Below are positions 17,773 to 26,103 of a stretch of 37,250 nt of DNA, piece by piece. The stretch covers positions 1 through 37,250 of the forward strand of contig JAEZIX010000019.1 of the NCBI GenBank assembly GCA_023415935.1. The letters run 5' to 3'. Numbering within the stretch: position 1 is the first letter of the stretch; each line of letters begins with the position of its first letter. This DNA comes from Cyanobacteria bacterium OH_CDB_20. Lineage in GTDB: Bacteria; Cyanobacteriota; Vampirovibrionia; Gastranaerophilales; Gastranaerophilaceae. Below the pieces are notes generated by a model. That model had not been told where the DNA came from and made no database searches. It saw nothing but the letters and a program-made list of their open reading frames with translations. The position numbers and the translations under genes were made by a program.

Positions 17773-17796
17773 AGCTACTTTGGTAGAGCACCTGAT
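17773..17796 (+). other. tRNA D-arm-like fragment in a leader
   Basis: AAGCTACTTTGGTAGAGC and the following ACCTGA match the common bacterial tRNA D-arm/anticodon-stem sequence at 20 of 24 positions, including 16 in a row. D-stem position 13 and A14 are not conserved. No acceptor stem, TTCGA T-loop or CCA is seen, so it is not a working tRNA. It could be a tRNA scar or chance. Confidence 0.3.
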
Positions 17797-17812
17797 AGCA
17801 TATTTGGCGGTT

Positions 17813-18517
17813 ATGATGTCTAAACTAACTATTATTATACCTGTTTACAACGAGGCGGAGAATATTTCTGTTTTGATTACAGAAATTGAAAAAAAACTTC
17901 AACACCCACATCAAATATTTATTATATATGACAATGAAAATGATAATACGATTCCTATTGTTAAGGAATTGCAGGTAGAGTATGGCAATTCTTTATCACT
18001 TATAAAAAATAACTTCGGCGAAGGGGCGCTAAATGCTATAAAAACCGGAATTGAGCTTGTTGATACTGACTATTGCCTTGTTATGATGGCTGATTTGTCA
18101 GATTCAATAGAAACTATAAACAAAATGCTTGAAATGGCATCAAAACAAGAACCTGATATCATATGTGCTTCAAGATACATGAAGGAAGGAAAACAAATTG
18201 GTGCGCCATTTCTTAAAAGGATTTTGTCTATGTTTGCAGGACTTTCTTTGTTTTATTTTGCGGGTGTAAGCACTCATGATTCAACAAATAATTTCAAAAT
18301 GTACAAAAAATCTTTTCTCGATGATATTGTGATTGAAAGCAGTTCAGGTTTTGAATTGGCATTGGAACTTGTTGTTAAGGCTCATTGCCAGAATAGACTT
18401 ATTTGCGAAGTGCCGACAGTTTGGCGTTCAAGAATTTTAGGTCACAGCAGATTTAAACTTCTAAAATGGCTCCCTGCTTATTTAAAATGGTATATTAAGG
18501 CTTTTGGGTGTAGATAA
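17813..18517 (+). CDS. GT2 polyprenyl-phosphate-sugar synthase-like glycosyltransferase
   Basis: The product is 234 aa from the ATG at 17813; ATG 17816 is equally possible, and an in-frame TTG at 17780 lies too close to the promoter. It resembles DPM1-type enzymes, which load a sugar onto polyprenyl phosphate at the membrane. Motifs are TIIIPVYNEAENI (near the N-terminus), FGEGALNAIKTGIE, then MMADLSD in the DxD position, ASRYMKEGKQIG, STNNFKMYKKSF and the C-terminal VPTVWRSRILGHSRFKL. It lacks the C-terminal transmembrane pair of GtrB-like proteins, but has one hydrophobic patch (FAGLSLFYFAGV). It shares a TAATG overlap with the GT-C-like gene downstream. This pairing supports making a lipid-linked donor for that enzyme and its paralogues. 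Confidence 0.83.
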   Translation: MMSKLTIIIPVYNEAENISVLITEIEKKLQHPHQIFIIYDNENDNTIPIVKELQVEYGNSLSLIKNNFGEGALNAIKTGIELVDTDYCLVMMADLSDSIETINKMLEMASKQEPDIICASRYMKEGKQIGAPFLKRILSMFAGLSLFYFAGVSTHDSTNNFKMYKKSFLDDIVIESSSGFELALELVVKAHCQNRLICEVPTVWRSRILGHSRFKLLKWLPAYLKWYIKAFGCR

Positions 18518-20412
18518 TGAAATCAAAGTTTGATAAATTTTTATCCATATTTAAAAATAAATACATTCAGAATAGTATAATAATATTATTTTTTATTTGT
18601 ATATTTGTTGCCTTTTTATATGGAGTTGAGCCACATGAGAATGTTGGAGTAGACTATTCTTGGTTTTGGGCTCTTAATAATCTGATATTGCGTCGCGATT
18701 TGGCTCCCGGTGTTGATTACAACTTCACATATGGGCCGTTAGGATTTATTCTTGTTCCATTGAATTATGGGCATAATCTTTATTTAACAATATTTTGCAG
18801 TTTCTTATGTTCCATAACGATTGCGGGGCTTATTTTTGCTAATTATAAAAACAAAAATATTGCTCCAGAAAATATTGTCAATTTCGCTATTTTATTTTTT
18901 ATATTTGTTATACCAACAGCAGATTGGCTGTGGGCTATTTGCGTTTATTTTTTATCAATTTCAATTTTATATCTAAAGAAAAATCCACTGGTATTATCCA
19001 TTCTATCTATTTTAGCAGGCGCCTTGAGTGTTTTTTGCCTTCTATTGAAGATGAATTTAGCGATATGTAGTATTTTTACTTTTGTTATTTTAGCTTTTAT
19101 ATTTTTAATCGAAGATAGGCGTAAGTTCTTTAATTACTTTATATGCTATACTTCATCCCTTTTATGTTTTTACATTATTTCAATTAAATATTTGTTTTTT
19201 AATATGGTAAATTTTAAGACCTGGTTTTTGAATTCGTTAGAAATTGCTAGAGGTTTTAGTTATGCAATGTCTATAGATGGTTCTTTACCATACTTATTAT
19301 TTGCTTTTGTAATACTGGGTCTCTATATTTATCTATCTATTGTTTCATACAAAAAAGATAAAGATATTTTTAAGCTATTTGTTCTTGGGTTTCCTTTATT
19401 GTTTTTTGTTTATAAACACGGGTTTACTAGGCAAGACACCCATATGTTTTCATTTTATTCTACGGTTTTTTATCTCTTAGGTTTTATATATTTGTTTTCA
19501 AAAGGAGAGCTATCAAAAAAAATATTTAAGATTTTCCTTGTTACTACATTATTATCTTTTGTATTTTTGTTTACTTATAAAGAAATCCACCCTCAGAATT
19601 CATTATCAGTTGTTAGTTACAACCTAAAAAATCTAATAACTATAAATAAAAATATAAATAATAACCTTGACGAGCGCGAAAGATTTTATAAGCCACTTTT
19701 AGTTAAAGAAGACTGGCAGAAAGAGATAAATGGCTCTTCAATTGAAGTTCTTCCTCACGAAATTGTATATGTTCAAGCTAACAATTGGAAAAATTGGCGA
19801 CCTAATCCAATACTCCAGCTTTATTCTGTTTATACATACAAATTGGATAAAATTAGTGCTAATTCTTTGATTAGTGCAAATGGTCCCGATTTTATATTGC
19901 TTGAGTTCAAATCGATTGATGGTAGAAATATGTATTTAGATACTCCAGCTACATTTTCAAGTATTAATTCGGGTTATGAAATTTTAAAAAGCGATGATGA
20001 AAAAATATTGTTGAAACGCAGAAATACATTTAAAAACACTGTTTTGAAATTAAAGAGTGTTGATAAGTATACCTTCGGGCAAAAAATCTACTTGCCAAAA
20101 GGTGATAATATACAGGCAAAAATTTATATAGAACCAAGTTTGATTGGTAGTTTTTTGGCTTTTATTTTTAGGGTAAACGAAGTTCAAATTGACATTGATT
20201 ACAATATTTCTAACCCTAAATCATACCGAATAGTTCCAGATACACTAAAATCACCAGTTTCGATTGCTTATATTCCAAACGACATAAACGAGCTTAAATC
20301 ATTAATGCAGGAAAAACCAAATAAAAGATGCAAAGTAAAATCAATAAAATTCAATAACAACGGAATGATATACAAAAAATCTATTAAAATTGAATGGTTC
20401 GAAACTTACTAA
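18517..20412 (+). CDS. Large polytopic membrane protein, probable GT-C-like glycosyltransferase
   Basis: The 631-aa protein has an N-terminal helix (IIILFFICIFVAFLYG), then an outward loop with acidic residues (NVGVDYSWFWALNNL and PGVDYNFTYGPLG). About nine further hydrophobic segments follow, and then a soluble C-terminal region of about 240 residues starting near NNLDERERFYKPLL. The C-terminal part contains an apparent beta-rich domain. The layout fits a GT-C transferase that acts on the outer face of the cytoplasmic membrane using the lipid-linked sugar made by the preceding gene, with which it overlaps by one base. The substrate is unknown and no family name is claimed. It converges on a minus-strand gene with only one base between stops. 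Confidence 0.55.
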   Translation: MKSKFDKFLSIFKNKYIQNSIIILFFICIFVAFLYGVEPHENVGVDYSWFWALNNLILRRDLAPGVDYNFTYGPLGFILVPLNYGHNLYLTIFCSFLCSITIAGLIFANYKNKNIAPENIVNFAILFFIFVIPTADWLWAICVYFLSISILYLKKNPLVLSILSILAGALSVFCLLLKMNLAICSIFTFVILAFIFLIEDRRKFFNYFICYTSSLLCFYIISIKYLFFNMVNFKTWFLNSLEIARGFSYAMSIDGSLPYLLFAFVILGLYIYLSIVSYKKDKDIFKLFVLGFPLLFFVYKHGFTRQDTHMFSFYSTVFYLLGFIYLFSKGELSKKIFKIFLVTTLLSFVFLFTYKEIHPQNSLSVVSYNLKNLITINKNINNNLDERERFYKPLLVKEDWQKEINGSSIEVLPHEIVYVQANNWKNWRPNPILQLYSVYTYKLDKISANSLISANGPDFILLEFKSIDGRNMYLDTPATFSSINSGYEILKSDDEKILLKRRNTFKNTVLKLKSVDKYTFGQKIYLPKGDNIQAKIYIEPSLIGSFLAFIFRVNEVQIDIDYNISNPKSYRIVPDTLKSPVSIAYIPNDINELKSLMQEKPNKRCKVKSIKFNNNGMIYKKSIKIEWFETY

Positions 20413-20413
20413 A

Positions 20414-20800
20414 TTATTTTTCTTGCTCTTTTTGTTCCTTTTTTCTCATATAAATTTTTTGGATAAGTTCAGCTTTCTTTTTTACTGCAATTTTGAGTTT
20501 TGATTCAAAATCAGCCCTCATTTTTTCTTGGATAGATGCAATTTTTTTACTTATTTTAACCAAGTCTTCTCTTGAACATTTTGTGTAGTCTTGGTTTCGT
20601 TTGATTTTTTCTATTTCAATTTCAGCAGAATCAATTATCTTAAAAAGATTGTCAATCTCATCATCTGAAAGATAATATTTTTTAATTCTTTGTCTTAACG
20701 CATTTTTATGAATTTGTCTTTCGTAAACAATTTCGTTAAAGCTCTCTTGATTTGGGTCATCAGGATTGTAAAACCGTTCAATAAATTCTTCGTTACTCAT
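20414..20800 (-). CDS. Small basic coiled-coil protein coupled to a radical SAM gene
   Basis: The product is 128 aa when started at the ATG at 20800; longer readings lie inside the upstream gene. The start overlaps the upstream stop as ATGAGTAA, so translation is probably coupled. The N-terminus is acidic (SNEEFIERFYNPDDPNQ). From about residue 30 it is continuous charged helix (RQIHKNALRQRIKKYYLSDDE, then EIDNLFKIIDSAEIEIEKI and DFESKLKIAVKKKAEL) ending in a Lys/Glu tail, with only one cysteine. It has no signal or membrane segment. I do not recognise it. The tight coupling suggests a partner or scaffold of the radical SAM enzyme, and the helical charge pattern is compatible with protein-protein contact. 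Function is not proposed beyond that. Confidence 0.65.
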   Translation of the reverse strand: MSNEEFIERFYNPDDPNQESFNEIVYERQIHKNALRQRIKKYYLSDDEIDNLFKIIDSAEIEIEKIKRNQDYTKCSREDLVKISKKIASIQEKMRADFESKLKIAVKKKAELIQKIYMRKKEQKEQEK

Positions 20801-22610
20801 TTTTCTGACCTTTAAATTTGAAACTACAAACATCATCTGCGCCATATTTATCAAGGTAAAGTAAAATTATCTCGCGGCTTAAAAGATGGAATGATAAGAC
20901 ATTTCCATAGGCTTCATTTGCCCTTTTTGTGCAAAGATTTAACATTTCATTTAACTCATCTTTATTCATTCCCATTGCTTCATAAACATATGTAGGAGAA
21001 AATTCGGCTTCTTGGTAAGTTTTGCCCACAACACCATAATTTTCAGGCGCTTCTCTAAGTTTTGTATGTTTTCCCATTGTGAAAACGCTTCGACCGTATG
21101 AATTTATAATATCTGTATTTGCAAAAATCATATCCATTGTCATCAGGGCATCTTCTTTTGTTTCGGCAGGGAAACCAAAGAAGATGAAGGCAAAATTATA
21201 TATTCCTGCTTCTCTCGCATTTCTTAATATGGTCAAACGATTTTCAACATCAATACCTTTGTTGATAAGTTTCATTATCTTATCAGAACCTGATTCAAAT
21301 CCCCATAAAACCATTTTTAGTCCGGCTCTATGAGCTAAATCACAAACTTCTTTAGTGAAACCATTTTCTAACCTTGCATCACAGAAAAAAGTAATATTCA
21401 AATTCTCATCAATAAAGCGTTTTGCCATCGCTTCCATATAGGTGGGACTTATCGCCTCGTCAATAAACTCAAATTTGGTTATTCCATATTTTTCTTTGAA
21501 CATTTTAATTTGTTCAACTAATTTATCCAGATCTCTTATGTTATAAAAAAGTCCGAAATCGTGATCGCAAAAGCTGCATTTTCGCCAATAACAACCTCGT
21601 GATGTTTGAAATGGCATAACAATTTCAGGAACAAAGTACTTACTAAAATCATATCCGTCAAGGCTTGGTGGCTTCATCTCATTTAATTTAATTGGCTCTA
21701 TTTTAGGATTTATAACTACTTTTCCGTCCTTTAAGTACATTAAGTTAGGAACTTCCTCAATCTGTATTTCTCCTGCAACATGTCTTGCAAGTTCATAACA
21801 AGGTTTTTCGCCCTCTTCAACACTTAGCGAATGGCAAAAAAGTTCAAAAAACTCAGGTCTTTCTTGTAAATTTTCAACAAGTCTTCCAAAATAATTTCCG
21901 CCAATGTTCACATGAGCATTTGTCTCTTTCATCAACATGTGTGCAAGAGTAAGCCCTGCAATTATCTGGCTCGATGAATTTATTGAAATCCCAATATAAT
22001 CTGCGTTATGTGATTTTATTTCATCCAATCTTTCTTTGAAATAATCTAAAAATATGTTTGTAGATTCGTCAAAAACATAATATTTTATACTCTCAAAATC
22101 CAACTTCAAAAGCTGATTTGTATAAGTTAAATAGCAAAGCTGAGTAGGATAATAAGGCATTGAACATATTTCCAGCGCTCTATTTATTGTATCGACAGCA
22201 GAAACAAAAAGTTTCGGATTATAAAAATGTTCTTTTGATTTTAAAATATTAACAGAAGTCTCAACGAGCCTTGAAACGGCAGATATGTCGCTGGCATGTT
22301 CTGAAAAATAATCCTGCATCATAGAAGCTTTTGCTATTTTATTCTGCCATTCTATAGAATAATCTTCAAATTTTTTATCTTTGTCATAAATCTGTTTAAT
22401 CTCCTCTTTTAATTGAGGAAGCTGTTCTTTTGCTGTTTTTAAAGCATCAGAGACATAATTGTGGGTAAGTATTTTATTATAAAAATCAACATTTAAATCC
22501 ATAGGAATTGCTTCAAATGGGGAATCTTTAAACTGCCCAAGTAAAGTAGGAATAGCAAAGTGAGGACTTATTGGTACCCATTGAGGTGGGAATAAAAATA
22601 ATATTTTCAT
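20793..22610 (-). CDS. B12-type radical SAM protein with Cx4CxxC cluster motif
   Basis: The 605-aa protein has an N-terminal cobalamin-binding-like Rossmann region (MKILFLFPPQWVPIS at the start, then YIGISINSSSQIIAGLTLAH and the INIGGNYFG-type strand near 240). No DxHxxG lower-ligand motif is seen. The radical SAM core begins FQTSRGCYWRKCSFCDH, with cysteines C340, C345 and C348. The spacing is therefore Cx4CxxC, not the usual CxxxCxxC; GCYW-type variants are known in B12-dependent and RiPP-type radical SAM proteins. Downstream landmarks are EFIDEAISP and LWGFESGSDKIMKLINKG. An AAAGG ribosome-binding site and a good promoter precede the gene. Likely chemistry includes methylation, rearrangement or epimerisation of a lipid, sugar or peptide; the substrate is not visible. 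Confidence 0.85.
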   Translation of the reverse strand: MKILFLFPPQWVPISPHFAIPTLLGQFKDSPFEAIPMDLNVDFYNKILTHNYVSDALKTAKEQLPQLKEEIKQIYDKDKKFEDYSIEWQNKIAKASMMQDYFSEHASDISAVSRLVETSVNILKSKEHFYNPKLFVSAVDTINRALEICSMPYYPTQLCYLTYTNQLLKLDFESIKYYVFDESTNIFLDYFKERLDEIKSHNADYIGISINSSSQIIAGLTLAHMLMKETNAHVNIGGNYFGRLVENLQERPEFFELFCHSLSVEEGEKPCYELARHVAGEIQIEEVPNLMYLKDGKVVINPKIEPIKLNEMKPPSLDGYDFSKYFVPEIVMPFQTSRGCYWRKCSFCDHDFGLFYNIRDLDKLVEQIKMFKEKYGITKFEFIDEAISPTYMEAMAKRFIDENLNITFFCDARLENGFTKEVCDLAHRAGLKMVLWGFESGSDKIMKLINKGIDVENRLTILRNAREAGIYNFAFIFFGFPAETKEDALMTMDMIFANTDIINSYGRSVFTMGKHTKLREAPENYGVVGKTYQEAEFSPTYVYEAMGMNKDELNEMLNLCTKRANEAYGNVLSFHLLSREIILLYLDKYGADDVCSFKFKGQKNE

Positions 22611-22628
22611 ACTTAACCTTTCAGTGCG

Positions 22629-22657
22629 ATTTTATCATAATATTTGACCCTTAACAA
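22629..22657 (-). promoter_or_regulatory. Promoter of the radical SAM/coiled-coil operon
   Basis: On the minus strand, TTGTTA (22657-22652), a 17-bp spacer ending TGA, and TAAAAT (22634-22629) form a near-consensus promoter with an extended -10. The start codon is 19 bp past the -10. Confidence 0.6.
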
Positions 22658-22686
22658 ACATATAATAGAACTTAATTTATTTAATA

Positions 22687-22725
22687 AAATACCGAAAATA
22701 CAACAAGTTTGTATTTTCGGTATTT
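22687..22725 (-). terminator. Strong rho-independent terminator after the EF-hand-like gene
   Basis: Two perfect 17-bp arms, AAATACCGAAAATACAA (22687-22703) and its complement (22709-22725), surround a five-base loop (CAAGT). On the minus strand the hairpin is followed by TTATTAAAT. It starts about 30 bp after the stop at 22755 and separates that gene from the radical SAM operon. Confidence 0.85.
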
Positions 22726-22754
22726 AGTTTTATTTATAGAAAATTAATTAATAA

Positions 22755-23885
22755 CTATTTTATTGCATATTCACTTGCTACTTGATCTGCGATTTCACGT
22801 CCATATTGATTAATTAATTCGGACATTATGCTGCTTTGATCATCATCAGAGATAGAGCCACCATTATTTTTTTCTTCAGATTTAGCTTCTGCTATCTCTT
22901 GCTTGTAGAATTCTATTGCATATTTTAGGGTTTTAGCTTTTTGTTCTTTAGTATCTGTTTCTTCTTTTCCAGTTGCGTCAGTATCCTTTTCGTTGCCAAA
23001 AATACCTGAGTAATTACTGTATCCATCTATGAGCTTGCTGGAATCGCCAAATTCAGCGAAATCTGAAGAACTGGAATCTCCTCCTGAATAAATAGGTGCA
23101 TTTTGGTCATAGCGTGAGGTACTGCCGTCTTTGTACACTGTTGCTCTGGTTTTTACTTCTCTAGAATTTGCATATATGCTATCTACAGATCTCGAACCTT
23201 TATAATCGCCGTCTTTTAGTTCTTGTAATATTTCTGTCATAAATTCTTCATAATCGCCTTCTTTACCGACAAAGTCAGCATCAGAAACGCAATCATAACC
23301 CATATTGTCTAATACACTTGCTAAATTTCTTTCTAGTGGTCCAAGGTTTCCGTCTGCAGTTAAATTATCAGCAAATACTTTTGTTGCAAGGCCGCCTTCT
23401 TCATCTTGAAGGACCTTGCCTTCATCATCGACTATTGAAAAAGAATAGATTCTGTCCCATTTATCGCCGACACGATTTACTACGATGCCATAATTGTCTT
23501 TTAAATATTTTTGCCCTTCATCACTTAGTATACCGGCTAGGCAAGCTGTTCCAAAATGTTGTATCGTCTCTCTAAGAGCGTAATCAATAACTAAATCCAG
23601 TTTACTATCGCAAGAATCAACGATAGTATTTATAATATTTTGCGTATCCATTTTGCCGTCGCCGTCAAAATCCGCTGTAACATCTCCTTGGCCACCTGTT
23701 TTATCTCCGCATTTAACCAATTGATTAATTACGCCGACTTCATCATTACGGTTTTGGACTCTAACATTTCTGCCTTCAAACAGACTGCTTGTGTTGCAAT
23801 AATTAATAGATTGCTTGGTATTCCCTTTTCGACTGTCTGCGAAATATTTTGAATCAAATTTTGAGTTTAATTTACTTATAGCCAT
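22755..23885 (-). CDS. Acidic protein with EF-hand/dockerin-like calcium loop, function unknown
   Basis: The 376-aa protein has an AAGGTG ribosome-binding site and no signal peptide or membrane segment. Residues 72-80 (DFDGDGKMD, then TQNIIN) fit the DxDxDG calcium-binding loop of EF-hand/dockerin type, and there is a second weaker TADGNLG near residue 195. The C-terminal half is Asp/Ser/Gly-rich and low in complexity (GGDSSSSDFAEFGDSS; KDTDATGKEETDTKEQ) with a helical end. There are several unpaired cysteines (C30, C59, C92 and others). The base composition is less AT-biased than the neighbouring glycan genes because of the acidic codons. It has its own strong terminator and diverges from the heptose operon. 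I do not recognise a family; a role in secretion, matrix or envelope is possible but unproven. Confidence 0.7.
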   Translation of the reverse strand: MAISKLNSKFDSKYFADSRKGNTKQSINYCNTSSLFEGRNVRVQNRNDEVGVINQLVKCGDKTGGQGDVTADFDGDGKMDTQNIINTIVDSCDSKLDLVIDYALRETIQHFGTACLAGILSDEGQKYLKDNYGIVVNRVGDKWDRIYSFSIVDDEGKVLQDEEGGLATKVFADNLTADGNLGPLERNLASVLDNMGYDCVSDADFVGKEGDYEEFMTEILQELKDGDYKGSRSVDSIYANSREVKTRATVYKDGSTSRYDQNAPIYSGGDSSSSDFAEFGDSSKLIDGYSNYSGIFGNEKDTDATGKEETDTKEQKAKTLKYAIEFYKQEIAEAKSEEKNNGGSISDDDQSSIMSELINQYGREIADQVASEYAIK

Positions 23886-23950
23886 TTTTTCACCTTCATA
23901 AGTTTAAGTAACTCTTTGTGTCTATATAAAGTATATACAAAATATATAAT

Positions 23951-23964
23951 TGACATTTTTGTCA
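23951..23964. promoter_or_regulatory. Small palindrome in the divergent promoter region
   Basis: TGACATTTTTGTCA (TGACA, four T, TGTCA) is a perfect 5-bp-arm inverted repeat 66 bp upstream of the EF-hand-like gene and about 174 bp before the operon start at 24138. It could be an operator. In AT-rich DNA a chance origin is also plausible. Confidence 0.3.
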
Positions 23965-24050
23965 TAATTTATTAACTTTTGTTAACAAATGCAATTCTGT
24001 CATTGAATAATCTGTGAATAATGAATAATTGTAAAAATAATCATATACGT

Positions 24051-24079
24051 TTTACTTTAATTTATGCTTTTAATATACT
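24051..24079 (+). promoter_or_regulatory. Promoter of the heptose/glycan operon
   Basis: TTTACT (24051-24056), a 17-bp spacer and TATACT (24074-24079) precede an AAGGAAGAG ribosome-binding site (24120-24128) and the ATG at 24138. Transcription would start about 50 bp upstream of the first gene. Confidence 0.6.
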
Positions 24080-24137
24080 TGTTTTATTCCAAAAGAAGAG
24101 AGTTAATTAGTTTATTTACAAGGAAGAGAGTATTTGT

Positions 24138-25061
24138 ATGTGTCCTGGTACACAACTAGAACAAAGTGATTTAATCAGCATTGTTGTCCCAGCATATAAT
24201 GAAGAAAAATCAATTGCTAAAGCAATAGATTCAATACTAGCTCAAACCTATAAAAATATTGAAATTGTAATCGTTTATCTTGATAGTAAAGATAAAACTT
24301 TGGATATAATTAACTCATATTCTGATAGCAGAATTAAGCTTGTTCATCAACAAGATAAACTAGGTATCGGTAGTGCCAGAAACATTGGAATACAAAATTC
24401 TACAGGAAAATATATTGGATTTGTAGAATGTGACGAAATTCCTTCTGACTATTACGAAAAACTTTATTCAAGGTTAAAAGAAGATAATAGTCAAATTGCT
24501 ATGGGCGAAATTTTCTTAAGTAACGAACTTGAGAATAAAATGTTTTCAAAAGTTGATAAAAATGAAACTCTTGAAACATTTTATAGTATGTATTCTGCTA
24601 TTAAAAATGGTGCTTGTTTTGATAAATTGATTGATTTGTCGATGATTAAAGAACATAATATTTTATTTCCTCAAATATACAGATGGGAAGATAATCCTTG
24701 GATTTTAGAAGTTATTTACTATGCAAAAAAAATGAGTTTAGTGAAAGGTGCTGTATACAATTATCATCCACTTTCTGAATATTCTGAAGAATACTTGGAA
24801 AAATTAAGAAATGATATTGTCCCGATTGCAAAATTAATGATGGATTTTGCAAAAGAAAAAAATTTTCCAACAAAAGATTTAATACTTGTTAAGGAACAAA
24901 TTATAAATTGCATTGCGTCACCTTTTCTTGATACTAAAACTATATATGAAGATTTACTTTTACTTATGGATGGGTTTCCTAAACTAAGAAAAATTTATAA
25001 TAAAAAAAGAATTAAAAAATTTAAACGTGATATAATAAATAAATTAATGAGGAAAAAATAA
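24138..25061 (+). CDS. Family 2 glycosyltransferase with VYLDS motif variant
   Basis: The 307-aa protein has a GT2 N-terminal domain: ISIVVPAYNEEKSIAKAI (13-30), SARNIGIQNSTGKYIGF (79-95) and the acidic VECDE (96-100) where a DxD is expected. The usual nucleotide-binding DDGS is replaced by VYLDSKDKT (46-54), with one acidic residue shifted. The C-terminal part has the RWEDNPWILEV segment near 180 and a basic tail. The same VYLDS variant, RNIG and EDNPF landmarks occur in the C-terminal domain of the 34201 gene, so the two are paralogues. It is the first gene of the operon and overlaps the dehydratase gene by one base (TAATG). A cytoplasmic sugar transferase is the likely role. The altered motif could mean an unusual donor or metal use. 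Confidence 0.8.
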   Translation: MCPGTQLEQSDLISIVVPAYNEEKSIAKAIDSILAQTYKNIEIVIVYLDSKDKTLDIINSYSDSRIKLVHQQDKLGIGSARNIGIQNSTGKYIGFVECDEIPSDYYEKLYSRLKEDNSQIAMGEIFLSNELENKMFSKVDKNETLETFYSMYSAIKNGACFDKLIDLSMIKEHNILFPQIYRWEDNPWILEVIYYAKKMSLVKGAVYNYHPLSEYSEEYLEKLRNDIVPIAKLMMDFAKEKNFPTKDLILVKEQIINCIASPFLDTKTIYEDLLLLMDGFPKLRKIYNKKRIKKFKRDIINKLMRKK

Positions 25062-26089
25062 TGGCGAAAAAAGCGCTTATAACAGGTATAACCGGGATGG
25101 TCGGTTCACATCTGGCAGATTATTTAATGGAAGAAACAGATTGGGACATATATGGTATGTGCCGTTGGCGTAGTCCGTTAGATAATATATCGCATTTGAT
25201 TGATGATATTAATAACAATCACAGAGTTCATCTTGTTTATGGTGACTTGAGAGATACCATGTCCATAGAAAATGTTTTTGAAGAAGTTAAACCGGATTAT
25301 GTATTTCATCTTGCTGCTCAAAGTTATCCAAAAACAAGTTTTACAGCACCATTAGATACCTTAGATACAAATATCCAAGGTACAGCAAGGGTTCTTGAAG
25401 CAATAAAAAAACATTGTCCTTCTGCAATAGTTCATGTTTGCGCTTCTTCAGAAGTTTTTGGCAGAGTTAAAAAAGAAAAACTTGAGGAAATGAATGGAAC
25501 AATAAACGAAGAATGTACTTTCCATCCGGCATCTCCTTATGCAATTTCGAAGGTTGGAACGGATTTGGTTGGCAGATATTATGCTGAAGCCTTTGGAATG
25601 ACTGTAATGACAACAAGAATGTTTACCCACACTGGCCCAAGAAGAGGCGATGTTTTTGCAGAAAGTACTTTTGCAAAACAAATAGCAATGATTGAAGCCG
25701 GGCTTCTTCCTCCTGTTATAAAAGTCGGTAATCTTGACTCTTTAAGAACATTTGCTGATGTTAGAGATGCAGTTAGGGCATATTATATGTTGGTTACAAT
25801 TAACCCAATAGCTGGTGAATACTATAATATCGGTGGAACATATACTTGTAAAATAGGAGAAATGCTTAATTTCTTAATTTCACTTTCTCCAATGAAAGAT
25901 AAAATAAAAATTGAAGTAGATCCTGAAAGATTAAGACCTATAGATGCAGATTTACAAGTTCCAAATACTGCAAAATTTACTGAACATTCAGGTTGGGAAC
26001 CTCAAATTACATTTGAACAAACAATGACTGATTTGCTCAATTACTGGAGAGATAGAATTAAAAAAGGTGAGAATTTCTTACAAAGATAA
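25061..26089 (+). CDS. GDP-mannose/GDP-heptose 4,6-dehydratase (extended SDR)
   Basis: The 342-aa protein has the NAD(P)-binding TGITGMVGSHL (8-18) and the GDP-mannose-4,6-dehydratase pattern HLAAQSYPKTSFTAP, then CASSEVFG (127-134), YAISK (Y160, K164), RMFTHTGPRRGDVF and TFADVRD. These place it in the GMD group, which removes water across C4-C6 to give a 4-keto-6-deoxy sugar. Four GDP-heptose synthesis genes follow directly, so GDP-D-glycero-D-manno-heptose is the most likely substrate (as for DmhA/DdahA-type enzymes), with GDP-mannose as the alternative. It starts inside the last codon of the GT2 gene and ends 14 bp before gmhA. The family is certain; the substrate is inferred from context. 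Confidence 0.88.
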   Translation: MAKKALITGITGMVGSHLADYLMEETDWDIYGMCRWRSPLDNISHLIDDINNNHRVHLVYGDLRDTMSIENVFEEVKPDYVFHLAAQSYPKTSFTAPLDTLDTNIQGTARVLEAIKKHCPSAIVHVCASSEVFGRVKKEKLEEMNGTINEECTFHPASPYAISKVGTDLVGRYYAEAFGMTVMTTRMFTHTGPRRGDVFAESTFAKQIAMIEAGLLPPVIKVGNLDSLRTFADVRDAVRAYYMLVTINPIAGEYYNIGGTYTCKIGEMLNFLISLSPMKDKIKIEVDPERLRPIDADLQVPNTAKFTEHSGWEPQITFEQTMTDLLNYWRDRIKKGENFLQR

Positions 26090-26103
26090 GGTCTAATTTA
26101 TTT

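Noticed and set aside
17780..17812. TTG start for the GT2 gene giving 12 extra residues
   Set aside because: It would leave only a few bases after the predicted transcription start and no ribosome-binding site. GT2 proteins normally start just before the TIIIPVYNE strand.
17773..17830. A functional tRNA gene
   Set aside because: Only D-arm and anticodon-stem-like sequence is present. No acceptor stem, T-loop or CCA end was found, and the coding start follows at once.
25448..25681. Antisense frame inside the 4,6-dehydratase gene
   Set aside because: It is a short frame with no family motif, inside a fully supported gene, and without a ribosome-binding site.
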